The translations under genes and the position numbers were made by a program. Below, piece after piece: positions 24,959 through 33,571 of a stretch of DNA of 41,256 nucleotides (position 1 is its first letter; the number at the start of each line of letters is the position of its first letter). Source of the DNA: an uncultured Clostridia bacterium (lineage in GTDB: Bacteria > Bacillota > Clostridia > Oscillospirales > Ruminococcaceae); the NCBI GenBank assembly GCA_944387915.1, contig CALXGT010000069.1, forward strand, positions 1 through 41,256. The letters are read 5' to 3'. Under the pieces are notes generated by a model that searched no databases, had not been told where the DNA came from, and saw nothing but the letters and a program-made list of their open reading frames with translations.

Positions 24959-25660
24959 CTATTCGCCTCCTTTTCCGTCACAGCCTTCACAGGCTCCGGG
25001 GCATCCCGCCGCGGCGGGGCAGGAAGAACAGGAAGCTTCTAATTTGATCTTCCGTCCCTTTCTTCCTTCAAGATAGATCACAAGCGCCATGGTAACGCCA
25101 AAGATGAAAAAGCCTCCGGGAGGGGTAATCATAATGCCGAAAGGATCCACGGATTGGGGAATGATCTGGAAGGTGACGCCGGGAAGAAGGGTCAGCGTTC
25201 CCGCGCCTAAAATTTCCCGCACCGACGCCATGACCGTCAGCGCCAGGGTAAATCCCAACCCCATACCAAGGCCGTCCAAAGCGGAATCTAATACCGGGTT
25301 TTTGGAAGCGAACATCTCCGCCCGGCCCAAAATGATGCAGTTGACGGTGATGAGGGGCAAAAACACTCCTAATGCCTCGTCCAGCGCCGGAAGCAATACC
25401 TTTACTAACATCTGGACGATAGTAACGAAAGCGGCGATCACCGTAATGAACGCGGGGATCCGAACCTGGTTGGGGATCACTTTCCGCAGCGCGGAGATCA
25501 GCATATTGGAACAAATCAGCACAAAGGTCGCCGCCAGTCCCATGCCGATGCCGTTAAAGGCAAGGGTAGTGACCGCAAGGGTGGGACAGGTCCCCAGTAC
25601 CAGTTTCAGCACCGGGTTTTCTTTTAAGAGACCTTTGGAAAAAACCGAAAATTTTCCCAT
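24959..25660 (-). CDS. rnfE: Rnf complex membrane subunit RnfE with Cys-rich C-terminal tail
   Basis: Membrane partner of RnfA. The 233-residue protein has six hydrophobic helices. Conserved segments are PVLKLVLGTCPTLAVTT (about residue 16) and TVNCIILGRAEMFASKNP (about 108), the Cys-bearing halves that with RnfA bind a membrane iron-sulfur centre. After the last helix it carries an extra soluble tail (about residues 200-233) with five Cys in SCSSCPAAAGCPGACEGC. RnfE in gammaproteobacteria ends without such a tail. The tail might bind a metal or an iron-sulfur cluster; this is only a suggestion. It starts 1 bp after rnfG. Confidence 0.96.
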   Translation of the reverse strand: MGKFSVFSKGLLKENPVLKLVLGTCPTLAVTTLAFNGIGMGLAATFVLICSNMLISALRKVIPNQVRIPAFITVIAAFVTIVQMLVKVLLPALDEALGVFLPLITVNCIILGRAEMFASKNPVLDSALDGLGMGLGFTLALTVMASVREILGAGTLTLLPGVTFQIIPQSVDPFGIMITPPGGFFIFGVTMALVIYLEGRKGRKIKLEASCSSCPAAAGCPGACEGCDGKGGE

Positions 25661-25661
25661 A

Positions 25662-26183
25662 CTATTCTCCCTCCTTGATGGTCAGATAAGCGCTTACCGC
25701 GTAGTTGTAGGCCGTGAGCGCGGCGTTGCTGGAGATGGTAGCGCCGGTGATGGCGTCGATCTCGGAAAGGGTCAGCGTCTTGGCTGTCAGTCCGGTAAAC
25801 TGGCTTAAAAAGCCCGCTTCCTCTACCTTTTTCCCAAGGCCGGGGGTTTCGCTGGTACCGGAAATATACACCGAAGCCACCGTACCGTCGGGGCCAAACG
25901 CCACCATGACCGGGACCTGGCCGTCGTAGCCTTTGGACGTTCCGGTAATCACATAGCCTGCGCCGTTGTCCGCCCGATACGCGTCGGTCACCCCTTCAAA
26001 CTCCCCTTCCACCTCGGAAAAGGTATCCGCCTCGGGCAAAAGCGCTTTTCTCGCCGCATCCGCGGCAATCCGCTCGTTTTCCGCGATTATGGGAGCGGTG
26101 ACACTGTTGGTGTACGCGAGCCCCGCCGAGGCAACCAAACAAATCAGCGTCAGCACAATCACCGGTTTGAGTAATTTCATCAT
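25662..26183 (-). CDS. rnfG: Rnf complex flavoprotein subunit RnfG
   Basis: Periplasm/exterior-facing subunit with covalently bound FMN. The 173-residue protein has an N-terminal membrane helix (about residues 5-24) and an FMN-binding domain. The flavinylation motif is ITGATISSNA (about residue 147), in which the second Thr receives FMN from ApbE. The apbE gene is present and divergent at the head of this operon. rnfG overlaps rnfD by 4 bp and is 1 bp from rnfE. Confidence 0.96.
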   Translation of the reverse strand: MMKLLKPVIVLTLICLVASAGLAYTNSVTAPIIAENERIAADAARKALLPEADTFSEVEGEFEGVTDAYRADNGAGYVITGTSKGYDGQVPVMVAFGPDGTVASVYISGTSETPGLGKKVEEAGFLSQFTGLTAKTLTLSEIDAITGATISSNAALTAYNYAVSAYLTIKEGE

Positions 26184-27100
26184 TTCGCTTTTCCTCCTCC
26201 CAGCGCTTTCTGCCGCGTCAGCCGGTTAATATAAGGAAGCACAATATTCATCAGCAAGATGGCAAAGGACACGCCTTCGGCGCTGTTTCCGAAAAACCGG
26301 ATCAGGCAGGTCACCACGCCGAGGAAAATTCCCGCCACCAGCTTGCCCTTTCTTGTGAAGGGAGAGGTGGTGTAGTCGGTAGCCATAAAGATGGCGCCTA
26401 ACATCAAGCCGCCGGACAAGATCTGGTAGAGAGGATCGTGTCCGCAAAGAAGGCTAAACACGGCAACCGTCGCCACATAGGTGAGGGGGACCACCGGGCT
26501 AATGACCTTACGAATCACCAAATACACGCCACCGATCAAAAGCGCCAGCACGCTGGTCTCACCCAAAACACCGCCGTGGTTGCCTAAGAAAAGGGTCAGG
26601 TAGGCGGAAGGATCCTCTGCCGCCGCTAACGGCGTCGCCGAGGTAAAGGCGTCGATGCCGTTTTCGGGATACGAATAGGTGGTCATTTTCGCGGTAAAGG
26701 AGAGGGCGAGAACGATACGCCCTACGATCGCGGGATTGGCGAAGTTGAAGCCGATACCGCCGAAAAGCTGTTTTACAATAACAATCGCCACAAACGCGCC
26801 GATAATCGCCATCCAGAAAGGAAGGGTAGGGGGAAGGTTATAGGCCAAAAGGAGACCGGTTACGATCGCCGAACAATCCCCGATCGAAGACTCCTTTTTC
26901 ATCAGCTTCCGGTACAAATACTCGAAAGTCACCGCCGCCGCCACCGTCACCGCCGTCAGCATAAACGCCCGGTAGCCGAAAATCAAAACCGATGCGATCA
27001 GCGCCGGCATCAGCGCCAGACAGACATCCAGCATAATCTGTCTCGTATTGTCTTTATGTACAATATGGGGGGAAGGGGAAACGATCAAATTCTGTGCCAT
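26180..27100 (-). CDS. rnfD: Rnf complex membrane subunit RnfD
   Basis: Integral membrane subunit with covalent FMN. The 306-residue protein opens with the family sequence LIVSPSPHIVHKDNT and has about nine helices. The FMN-attachment region lies near DAFTSATPLA (about residue 156), matching the S/T-G/S-A-T-x-L pattern used by ApbE. The start codon overlaps the rnfC stop by one base (TAATG), so the two are coupled. The start at 27100 is preferred over the frame extension, which shadows rnfC. Confidence 0.96.
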   Translation of the reverse strand: MAQNLIVSPSPHIVHKDNTRQIMLDVCLALMPALIASVLIFGYRAFMLTAVTVAAAVTFEYLYRKLMKKESSIGDCSAIVTGLLLAYNLPPTLPFWMAIIGAFVAIVIVKQLFGGIGFNFANPAIVGRIVLALSFTAKMTTYSYPENGIDAFTSATPLAAAEDPSAYLTLFLGNHGGVLGETSVLALLIGGVYLVIRKVISPVVPLTYVATVAVFSLLCGHDPLYQILSGGLMLGAIFMATDYTTSPFTRKGKLVAGIFLGVVTCLIRFFGNSAEGVSFAILLMNIVLPYINRLTRQKALGGGKAK

Positions 27101-28410
27101 TACGCATTTCCTCCCTTTTTCATATAGTCTTTCGCCAGCTTCATCGTCTGGGTCACCGGACGTTTCGCCGGACATACGAAGGTGCAGGTGCCGCACTCCA
27201 TACAAAGGTCGATTTGAAGCGCTGCAAGCTCCTCTTTATTTTCCCGTTGATACGCCGAAGCGATCTCCACCGGGGAAAGGCCCATGGGGCATCCGTTGAT
27301 ACACCGCCCGCAGCGAATGCAGGGGGAAGGCTTGGGAAGATGCCCAAGCTTTTCGCCGAACACCAAAAGGGCGTTATTGAGCTTTAACACCGGATAGCTC
27401 AGGTCAAAAAGGCAAACGCCCATCATCGGGCCGCCTTGGATCGCTTTCACCGGCTCCGCCGTCAGGCCGCCGCAAAAATCGATCAGCTCGGAAAAAGGCG
27501 TTCCCACGATCACTTCCACGTTTTTCGGCTCTTTGACGATATCGCCGTCCACCGTGAGCCGCTTTTTGGTTAAGGGCATTCCCGTTTTCAGATACCGGGA
27601 AAGAAAACTCACCGAGGTCACGTTCATCACAATGACCCCTACGTCCGCCGGAAGCCCACCTTTGGGGACTTCTTTTTTGGTACAGCTTTCCACCAGCGTC
27701 TTTTCCGCACCCTGAGGGTAACGGCTGGGAAGGACCTTCACCGTAATGGACGGAGTGTCGATTTTTTGCCGCATCAGCGCAATAGCTTCGGGCTTATTTT
27801 TCTCGATACCGATGATGGCCTGTTTCAGGTTCAGATACTTCATCACCGCTTTGATCCCGTCGAGGATATCGTCGCTTCGTTCCATAAACTCCCGATGGTC
27901 CGAGGTGATGTACGGTTCGCATTCCGCCCCGTTAATCAAAAGGGTATCCACCCCGTCGAGATTTTTTGGGGAAAGCTTTACCGCCGCGGGAAATCCCGCG
28001 CCGCCAAGTCCCACCAAACCGCTTTGCCGCACCGCTTCGATAAAGGAGTTAAAATCGGTGACCTTGGGGGGCTGTATAGACGGATCGACGGTTTGCTCCC
28101 CGTCGGGAGTAATGACCACCGCCTTTTGCATACTGCCGTTGGACGCGATCATTTCGGTGATCTCCGCAACGGTACCGGAAACGCCGGAATGAATATTGGC
28201 GGAAACGGCGCCCTGAGCCTCGCCCACAAGCGTACCGACATACACCTTGTCCCCTTTGCTCACCACCGGATTGGCGGGCGCGCCGATATGCTGGGACATC
28301 ATCAGCACAATCTTCTGGGGCACAGGCATCACTGCCGTGGAAGATTCCCTGGTGTTCTTCCGATGGGGCACATGGGCGCCCAGAGAAGAACGATCAAGAA
28401 AATGTATCAT
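27100..28410 (-). CDS. rnfC: Rnf complex NADH-side subunit RnfC
   Basis: Peripheral subunit that binds NAD(H), FMN and two [4Fe-4S] clusters. The 436-residue protein has an N-terminal barrel-sandwich (about residues 20-110), a Rossmann-like segment with GLGGAGFPAAVKL (about 122) and NGAECEPYITSD, and two C-terminal ferredoxin motifs, CIRCGRCINGCP and CMECGTCTFVCP. The start at 28410 (MIHFLD) follows GGAGG at about 10 bases. A longer frame to 28479 spans the promoter. It is the first gene of the eight-gene operon. Energy coupling by Rnf indicates anaerobic fermentative metabolism. Confidence 0.97.
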   Translation of the reverse strand: MIHFLDRSSLGAHVPHRKNTRESSTAVMPVPQKIVLMMSQHIGAPANPVVSKGDKVYVGTLVGEAQGAVSANIHSGVSGTVAEITEMIASNGSMQKAVVITPDGEQTVDPSIQPPKVTDFNSFIEAVRQSGLVGLGGAGFPAAVKLSPKNLDGVDTLLINGAECEPYITSDHREFMERSDDILDGIKAVMKYLNLKQAIIGIEKNKPEAIALMRQKIDTPSITVKVLPSRYPQGAEKTLVESCTKKEVPKGGLPADVGVIVMNVTSVSFLSRYLKTGMPLTKKRLTVDGDIVKEPKNVEVIVGTPFSELIDFCGGLTAEPVKAIQGGPMMGVCLFDLSYPVLKLNNALLVFGEKLGHLPKPSPCIRCGRCINGCPMGLSPVEIASAYQRENKEELAALQIDLCMECGTCTFVCPAKRPVTQTMKLAKDYMKKGGNA

Positions 28411-28447
28411 GGGAAGAATAACCTCCATTCTGTTGACTGTCCTTTTT

Positions 28448-28476
28448 ATTATATAAAATCTATCTTTGTTTTTCAA
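28448..28476 (-). promoter_or_regulatory. Sigma-A promoter of the rnf operon
   Basis: On the minus strand TTGAAA and TATAAT are separated by 17 bp, about 38 bp before the rnfC start. Confidence 0.85.
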
Positions 28477-28503
28477 CAAAAAAAGAAGAAAAACTTTTTT
28501 TGC

Positions 28504-28532
28504 TCGACTTTTTCTTTTCCATCTCCTATAAT
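28504..28532 (+). promoter_or_regulatory. Promoter of apbE
   Basis: TCGACT and TATAAT are separated by 17 bp, 34 bp before the start codon. The -35 boxes of this promoter and the rnf promoter are only about 27 bp apart, so the two could share control. Confidence 0.65.
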
Positions 28533-28566
28533 AGAATTGGTTTTTTATTCGTTAAGGGAGGATTTT

Positions 28567-29565
28567 ATGAAACGAATCATTTGTTTACTCGGCTTTTTAT
28601 TCTACTTGCTGTCGTTGAACAGCTGTCAGGCAAAGGAGCCTTTTTCCATCACCTATTACGACTGCTTTGATACGGCGGTAGTGCTCACCGCTTACACCGA
28701 TACCGAAGAAGAATTTTTTGCCTTTGCCGACGAGCTGCACCAGTTTCTTCTCTCTTGCCATCAGCTTTTAGACATCTACGAGGAATACCCCGGCGTCAAC
28801 AATCTCTACACCATAAACCATGCCGGGGAAGAACCGGTCACAGTGGATCCCTTTTTGATGGATTTCCTCTCCTTTGGCAAAGAAGTCTACGCTTTCACCG
28901 GCGGGAAAGTCAATATCGCTTTGGGAAGCGTTTTGTCCTTATGGCATCAAAAGCGGGAGGAAGGCTTAGCCGACCCGGAAAACGCTTCTCTCCCCGAAGA
29001 GGAAGCGCTCCTTGCCGCCGCTTCCCATACCGATATCGACGACATCCTTTTGGATGAGACCCAAAACACCGTTACCCTTTTAGACCCGCTCCTTCAAATC
29101 GATGCCGGCGCTTTGGGAAAGGGATATGTTTCCAAGCTGGTCCAAGAGCGCTACCCGGACAAGAACTTCCTTTTGAGTTTAGGGGGAAATGTCATTACCG
29201 TAGGGGAAAAACCGAACGGGGAGGATTGGATCATCGGGATCTTGGACCCCTTTGATTCCGAAAGCACCGCTTTGACCCTTCCGGTATCCGGCGCCGCCGT
29301 CACCAGCGGCAGCTACCAGCGCTATTACACGGTAAACGGGAAAGATTACCCCCACATCATCGATCCCGATACCCTGTATCCCGCTGATATGTGGGTTTCG
29401 GTCACGGTATTTTGCGGCGATCCCGCTTTGGCGGACGCCCTTTCCACCGCCTTGTTTTTGCTTCCGTTAGAGGAAGGAAAAAAGCTGGTTCAAACCTTTG
29501 ACGGAGTCTCGGTGTACTGGATCGCTCCAGATGGTTCCTATGATAAGCTGGGACTGGACGGATAA
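28567..29565 (+). CDS. apbE: FAD:protein FMN transferase ApbE (lipoprotein)
   Basis: Attaches FMN covalently to Thr of RnfG and RnfD, using FAD. The 332-residue protein has a lipoprotein signal peptide ending in LSLNSC (Cys about residue 19), so it is anchored outside the membrane. Family features are GGKVNIALG (about 115), the DAGALGKGY motif (about 179) near the Mg/FAD site, LSLGGNVITVG, and HIIDPDTLYP (about 264). The start ATG 28567 has AAGGGAGG upstream. A longer frame starting at 27766 is only the shadow of rnfC. It is divergent from the rnf operon that encodes its targets. Confidence 0.96.
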   Translation: MKRIICLLGFLFYLLSLNSCQAKEPFSITYYDCFDTAVVLTAYTDTEEEFFAFADELHQFLLSCHQLLDIYEEYPGVNNLYTINHAGEEPVTVDPFLMDFLSFGKEVYAFTGGKVNIALGSVLSLWHQKREEGLADPENASLPEEEALLAAASHTDIDDILLDETQNTVTLLDPLLQIDAGALGKGYVSKLVQERYPDKNFLLSLGGNVITVGEKPNGEDWIIGILDPFDSESTALTLPVSGAAVTSGSYQRYYTVNGKDYPHIIDPDTLYPADMWVSVTVFCGDPALADALSTALFLLPLEEGKKLVQTFDGVSVYWIAPDGSYDKLGLDG

Positions 29566-29569
29566 AAGC

Positions 29570-29593
29570 AAAAGCCAGGATATCCCGGCTTTT
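29570..29593. terminator. Bidirectional intrinsic terminator
   Basis: AAAAGCC and GGCTTTT arms with an inner GG/CC pair close on an ATAT loop, between the convergent apbE and DUF2284 genes. Confidence 0.85.
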
Positions 29594-29594
29594 C

Positions 29595-30116
29595 CTAATA
29601 AAACAGCACTCCGAAAAAAGTCACCGTATTCTCCCCGTTATTGTAACAAAGCCCGGCGGCCTCGGAAAGCGCCAAAACATTGATGCCAAACCCCTCTAAA
29701 GAAGGAAACAGCTTTTCCGGCATCCGGCATGGACGCTCGGGATAGGTACACTCTTTACAGCGTCCGCACCCTTCGTTGGAAAGAAGCAAAAAAGGCGTCC
29801 CCTTGGGGATCAGCGCGTATAACCGGTCACAAAGCGCCTGAAAAGCGTCGTGCCCTTCCATCATGCCCTCGTAATCGAAGGAATCCTCTAACGGGTAGAC
29901 CGCGTTGAACACCAGCGCGTTTTGATAGGAAAGGCACCGCTTTTTGCATTGCGCCACCGTCCCTACGGCGGGAGGGCAAGCCCAGGTCTTTCCATAGAGC
30001 CGGCAGGCGTTTTGTTCGCAAAATTTCCGCAGTCTTTCTTCGAACGTGATTTCCTTTGGGGAAAGAATCTGGTATTCAAAAACTCCGATTTCCTTTAATT
30101 GTTCCTTTGCAATCAT
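29595..30116 (-). CDS. DUF2284 metal-binding protein
   Basis: A 173-residue soluble protein of the DUF2284 family, whose function is not established. Two Cys-rich regions suggest an iron-sulfur or zinc site: CRLYGKTWACPPAVG with a following CKKRC (about residues 38-60) and CGRCKECTYPERPC (about 117-130). The ribosome binding site is AAGGAGG. It is a single-gene unit with its own promoter, convergent with apbE and divergent from leuA. DUF2284 genes are frequent in anaerobes. Nothing in the context fixes a role. Confidence 0.9.
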   Translation of the reverse strand: MIAKEQLKEIGVFEYQILSPKEITFEERLRKFCEQNACRLYGKTWACPPAVGTVAQCKKRCLSYQNALVFNAVYPLEDSFDYEGMMEGHDAFQALCDRLYALIPKGTPFLLLSNEGCGRCKECTYPERPCRMPEKLFPSLEGFGINVLALSEAAGLCYNNGENTVTFFGVLFY

Positions 30117-30136
30117 ACTTTCGCCTCCTTTTCCCC

Positions 30137-30165
30137 ATTATACCTTCAAAAAAGCGGTTTGGCAA
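30137..30165 (-). promoter_or_regulatory. Sigma-A promoter of the DUF2284 gene
   Basis: On the minus strand TTGCCA and TATAAT are separated by 17 bp, about 20 bp before the start codon. Confidence 0.7.
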
Positions 30166-30216
30166 TCGGCGGGCGTAAAGACATGTTTAAGAAAAGCGAA
30201 AGTTTTCCCCGTCCCA

Positions 30217-30245
30217 TTGACAAAAAAGGGGAAACCCGGTATACT
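30217..30245 (+). promoter_or_regulatory. Sigma-A promoter of the leuA T-box leader
   Basis: TTGACA and TATACT are separated by 17 bp. Transcription would start near 30252, about 290 bp before leuA. Confidence 0.88.
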
Positions 30246-30251
30246 TTTTCT

Positions 30252-30503
30252 AAAGGCTTTGACGAGGAAGAATACCGGAGTAGGGATACACAGAGAGCCG
30301 CGTTGCTGGAAGGCGGTTATTCGTACCGGTTTTCGCTGGCCTCTGAGCTGCTTTCCCGAAATGGAAAGAGTAGGGATAGACGGAGGCTTTCCCCGTTATT
30401 TTGGAAAGAATGCCGAACTTCGGCGAGAGTGGGCATTTTGCCAAACGGAATGGTACCGCGGAGAGTTGCGCTTCGTTTCCCGAAAGGAAAGCGAAGCGTT
30501 TTT
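30252..30503 (+). ncRNA. T-box leader (tRNA-Leu sensing) of leuA
   Basis: The T-box sequence AATGGTACCGCGG is at 30449-30461, followed by an intrinsic terminator, and the expected conserved pieces lie upstream: the GAGAGCCG stretch of the Stem I apex (30293-30300), CCTCTGAG (30340-30347) and the GAGTAGGGATAGACGG region of Stem III. GAGG (30264-30267) with CCTC and ACCGG (30274-30278) with CCGGT (30326-30330) frame a specifier loop in which CTG at 30336-30338 is the best specifier, a Leu codon. Uncharged tRNA-Leu would stabilise the antiterminator and switch leuA on. Specifier assignment is by eye. Confidence 0.92.
30469..30503 (+). terminator. T-box regulated terminator of leuA
   Basis: CGCTTCGTTTCC pairs with GGAAAGCGAAGCG (one bulged G) and is followed by TTTTT. 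It competes with the antiterminator formed with the T-box sequence. Confidence 0.88.
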
Positions 30504-30538
30504 ATATCACCAACCCCAAAGACATAAAGGAGCGCGCC

Positions 30539-32200
30539 ATGAAAAACGCAGAAAAATACCAGCGGAATTACTTCCTGCCCCCCAAAATAGAGGGACGCTG
30601 GCTGCAAAAGGACTATATCGACACCCCTCCCATCTGGTGCAGTGTCGATTTACGGGACGGAAATCAGGCACTGGTCATCCCCATGGGCATCAACGAAAAG
30701 CTCGACTTCTTTGAATTGCTGATTCGCTTGGGCTTTAAAGAAATCGAAGTCGGGTTCCCCGCCGCGTCGGAGACGGAATTTTCCTTTGTCCGGAAGCTCA
30801 TCGAGGAAGAAAGAATTCCCGACGACGTCACCATTCAGGTCATCACCCAGGCGAGGGAGCATATTATAAAAAGGACTTTTGACTCCATTCGGGGCGCCAA
30901 AAAGGCGATCGTCCATATTTACCACCCCACCTCCAAGCCCCAGCGGGAGCAGGTGTTCAAAAAAAGCCGGGAACAGGTCAAGGAAATCGCTCTTTCGGCT
31001 ATGGATACCGCCAAAGAATGCATGAAGGCGCTTCCGGAAACGGATATCACCTTGCAATACTGCGCCGAAAGCTTTACCGGGACGGAGATGGATTTCGCTC
31101 TGGAGATCTGTAACGCCGTTATCGACAAGATCGCTCCCACGAAGGAAAAAAAGATGTATATCGACCTTCCCGCTACCGTATCGTGTTCTTTGTCCCATGT
31201 ATACGCCAACCAAATTGAGTACATGTCCGACCACCTTCATCGCCGAGACAGCATTGTTCTCACCATTCACCCGCATAACGACCGGGGAAGCGCGGTTGCT
31301 GACGCGGAGCTGGCGCTGTTGGCCGGCGCCGATCGAGTGGAAGGGACTCTTTTTGGCAACGGAGAGCGGACCGGCAATGTGGATTTGATGATTTTAGCGC
31401 TGAATATGTATTCCCATGGGGTAGATCCGGGGCTGGATTTTTCCCATCTTCCCGAGATCTGCGCTTTATATGAACGGGTTACGGGAATGCGGGTACCGCC
31501 TCGTTATCCTTACGGAGGGCAGCTTGTCTTTTCCGCTTTTTCCGGAGGGCATCAAGACGCCATTGCCAAAGGCATGGACTGGCGAGAGACCCATCCCGAC
31601 GCCTTTTGGAACGTTCCCTACCTTCCTTTGGACCCCGCCGATATCGGCCGCAACCCGAAGGAGGATATTATCCGGATCAACAGCCAATCGGGAAAAGGGG
31701 GCATCGGCTACCTTATGGCTCACCGATACGGCTACTTTATTCCGCCTAAATTCCGGGAGGAATTTGGTTACTACATTAAGGATCTCTCCGACAAAGGAAA
31801 GAAGGAACTGCTTCCCGAGGATATTTTTAACGCCTTCCAAAAGGAGTATGTAAACCTCTCTTCCCCCATAGAGCTTTTGGACTGCACCTTCAGTGGAAAA
31901 GACGAGGTGACCGTCTCCCTCTCCCTTCGGGTCAACGAAGAGTTTACGGTGCTTCACGGGAAAGGAAACGGTAGTCTAAACGCGGTAAGCAATACGTTAA
32001 AAGAGTCTTTAGGGCTTACCTTCTCCAATTTGATTTACAATGAGCACGCTCTGGAGGAAGGCTCTCATGCGAGGGCGTTAGCCTATGTAGGTATTACCGG
32101 AGGTGACCAGAAGCTTTACTGGGGCGCCGGCATCCATACCGACATTACCACTGCCTCGGTACAGGCCCTTATTAGTGCATGCAATCGCATGATCCAATAA
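30539..32200 (+). CDS. leuA: 2-Isopropylmalate synthase (LeuA type 2)
   Basis: First committed step of leucine synthesis: acetyl-CoA plus 2-oxoisovalerate to 2-isopropylmalate. The 553-residue length fits the LeuA2 type. The DRE-TIM catalytic barrel starts at about residue 30 with CSVDLRDGNQAL; the metal-binding HPHNDRG lies at about 240 and GNGERTGNVDL at about 264. The C-terminal LeuA regulatory domain (about 425-553) gives leucine feedback. The start ATG 30539 is preceded by AAGGAG. It sits behind a leucine T-box, and no other leu gene is adjacent. It is monocistronic or reads into the permease gene. Confidence 0.96.
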   Translation: MKNAEKYQRNYFLPPKIEGRWLQKDYIDTPPIWCSVDLRDGNQALVIPMGINEKLDFFELLIRLGFKEIEVGFPAASETEFSFVRKLIEEERIPDDVTIQVITQAREHIIKRTFDSIRGAKKAIVHIYHPTSKPQREQVFKKSREQVKEIALSAMDTAKECMKALPETDITLQYCAESFTGTEMDFALEICNAVIDKIAPTKEKKMYIDLPATVSCSLSHVYANQIEYMSDHLHRRDSIVLTIHPHNDRGSAVADAELALLAGADRVEGTLFGNGERTGNVDLMILALNMYSHGVDPGLDFSHLPEICALYERVTGMRVPPRYPYGGQLVFSAFSGGHQDAIAKGMDWRETHPDAFWNVPYLPLDPADIGRNPKEDIIRINSQSGKGGIGYLMAHRYGYFIPPKFREEFGYYIKDLSDKGKKELLPEDIFNAFQKEYVNLSSPIELLDCTFSGKDEVTVSLSLRVNEEFTVLHGKGNGSLNAVSNTLKESLGLTFSNLIYNEHALEEGSHARALAYVGITGGDQKLYWGAGIHTDITTASVQALISACNRMIQ

Positions 32201-32205
32201 CGGCA

Positions 32206-32233
32206 TAGACAAGCAGGCAAAATATGGTATACT
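32206..32233 (+). promoter_or_regulatory. Promoter of the AI-2E permease gene
   Basis: TAGACA and TATACT are separated by 16 bp, 19 bp before the TTG start. Confidence 0.55.
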
Positions 32234-32252
32234 GTTTCCAGGGGGGATATAT

Positions 32253-33524
32253 TTGAAAATTGATTTTAACCGAAAGTACAATACCATTGCGTTTTACACC
32301 GTTGTCGTCATCGCCATTGCCGCCGCCATTGTTTTGATGATCGCCAACATTCCGGCGCTGGCTGCCATCTGTTCCCGCATCATTAAGCTGCTGATGCCGT
32401 TTCTTTTGGCATTCGGGTTTGCGTACATTTTGTCGCCGATTTTAAAAACGTCGGAAAATCTTCTGAGAAAAATAACCAAGGACAGCCTTTCCCGAAAGGC
32501 AATTCGCATGATTTCGGTGGCCGTTACCTATCTGACAGCGATTCTGATTCTTGTTGTCTTTTTCAGCATCGTCATTCCTCAGCTCGCTGCCAGTATTACC
32601 AGCTTAGGGCCCATTTTGACCGCCTGGGCGCTGACCGCGGAAAAATGGATCAACGGTCTGATGCAAGACTACCAGTCGGTATATCTGGGAGAGGGAGAAA
32701 TCTTTTCCATCATCTTAGAGAAGATCTCCGCTTCATTGGAAGATTTGATTACCGCCCTTAGCGCTTCCGCCTCGGGCGCTATCACCACCATCGCACAAGG
32801 GGTCGCATCCTTTACCACCGGCCTTTACAATTTTATTCTGGCGGTTATTATCTCGGTCTACATTTTGGCGTCCAAGGAAACCTTTTTCGCCCAGGGAAAG
32901 AAAATCCTTTCGGCGATTTTACCCATTCCCGCCGTCAACAAAATTCGGGATATCTTGACTAAAAGCAATAAAATTTTTATCGGTTTTATCGGCGGAAAGC
33001 TTTTGGATTCCGCGATCATCGGCGTGCTGTGCTTTTTGATTATGAGCGTCTTCCGTTGGCCCTACGCCGTTTTGATTAGCGTTATTGTGGGCGTTACCAA
33101 CGTCATTCCTTATTTCGGCGCCATTATCGGCGGCGTTATCTCATTTTTGATCCTTCTGATCGTAGACCCCTGGACCGCTTTATGGTTCGCCATTATGGTC
33201 TTGATCCTGCAACAGATCGACGGCAACATTATCGGACCGAAAATTTTGGGAGACTCTACCGGTCTTTCCCCGTTTTGGGTCATCTTCTCCATCACCGTAT
33301 TCGGAAGCTTCTGGGGCGTTTTCGGTATGTTCATCGGCGTCCCCTTGTTTGCCGTAATCCATTACCTCATCAGCGAAATTTCCGCGTATCTTCTTTCCAA
33401 GAAAAACCTTCCCGTGGATACCGCAAGTTATGGAAACGACGACTACAACAGTTTTCGGCAGGAAACTCTTTTGGCGCTGGAAAAGAAAAAAGCGGATAAA
33501 AGAAACCGAAAAGAGAAAAAATAG
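32253..33524 (+). CDS. AI-2E family transporter (PerM/YtvI-like)
   Basis: A 423-residue membrane protein with about eight helices. Two N-terminal helices (about residues 10-55) are followed by a long polar section and the conserved C-terminal half, including the GNIIGPKILGDSTGLSPFWV stretch (about 325-344) typical of the family. Members export autoinducer-2 or act as Na+/H+ antiporters; the substrate here is unknown. It begins with TTG at 32253, 6 bases after GGGGGGA. The last 20 residues are strongly basic. It ends at a shared terminator with mreB. Confidence 0.9.
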   Translation: MKIDFNRKYNTIAFYTVVVIAIAAAIVLMIANIPALAAICSRIIKLLMPFLLAFGFAYILSPILKTSENLLRKITKDSLSRKAIRMISVAVTYLTAILILVVFFSIVIPQLAASITSLGPILTAWALTAEKWINGLMQDYQSVYLGEGEIFSIILEKISASLEDLITALSASASGAITTIAQGVASFTTGLYNFILAVIISVYILASKETFFAQGKKILSAILPIPAVNKIRDILTKSNKIFIGFIGGKLLDSAIIGVLCFLIMSVFRWPYAVLISVIVGVTNVIPYFGAIIGGVISFLILLIVDPWTALWFAIMVLILQQIDGNIIGPKILGDSTGLSPFWVIFSITVFGSFWGVFGMFIGVPLFAVIHYLISEISAYLLSKKNLPVDTASYGNDDYNSFRQETLLALEKKKADKRNRKEKK

Positions 33525-33535
33525 TTTAATTAAAA

Positions 33536-33563
33536 AAACCGGTAAGGGAAATTCCTTACCGGT
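33536..33563. terminator. Bidirectional intrinsic terminator
   Basis: AAACCGGTAAGG pairs with CCTTACCGGTTT across a GAAATT loop, followed by CGTTTTTT. It lies between the convergent permease and mreB genes and ends the metK-to-mreB series. Confidence 0.92.
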
Positions 33564-33571
33564 TTCGTTTT

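Noticed and set aside
27766-28566. A long plus-strand frame that runs into apbE and would add about 267 residues to it
   Set aside because: It is antisense to rnfC and passes through two promoters; apbE has a good ribosome binding site and lipoprotein signal at 28567.
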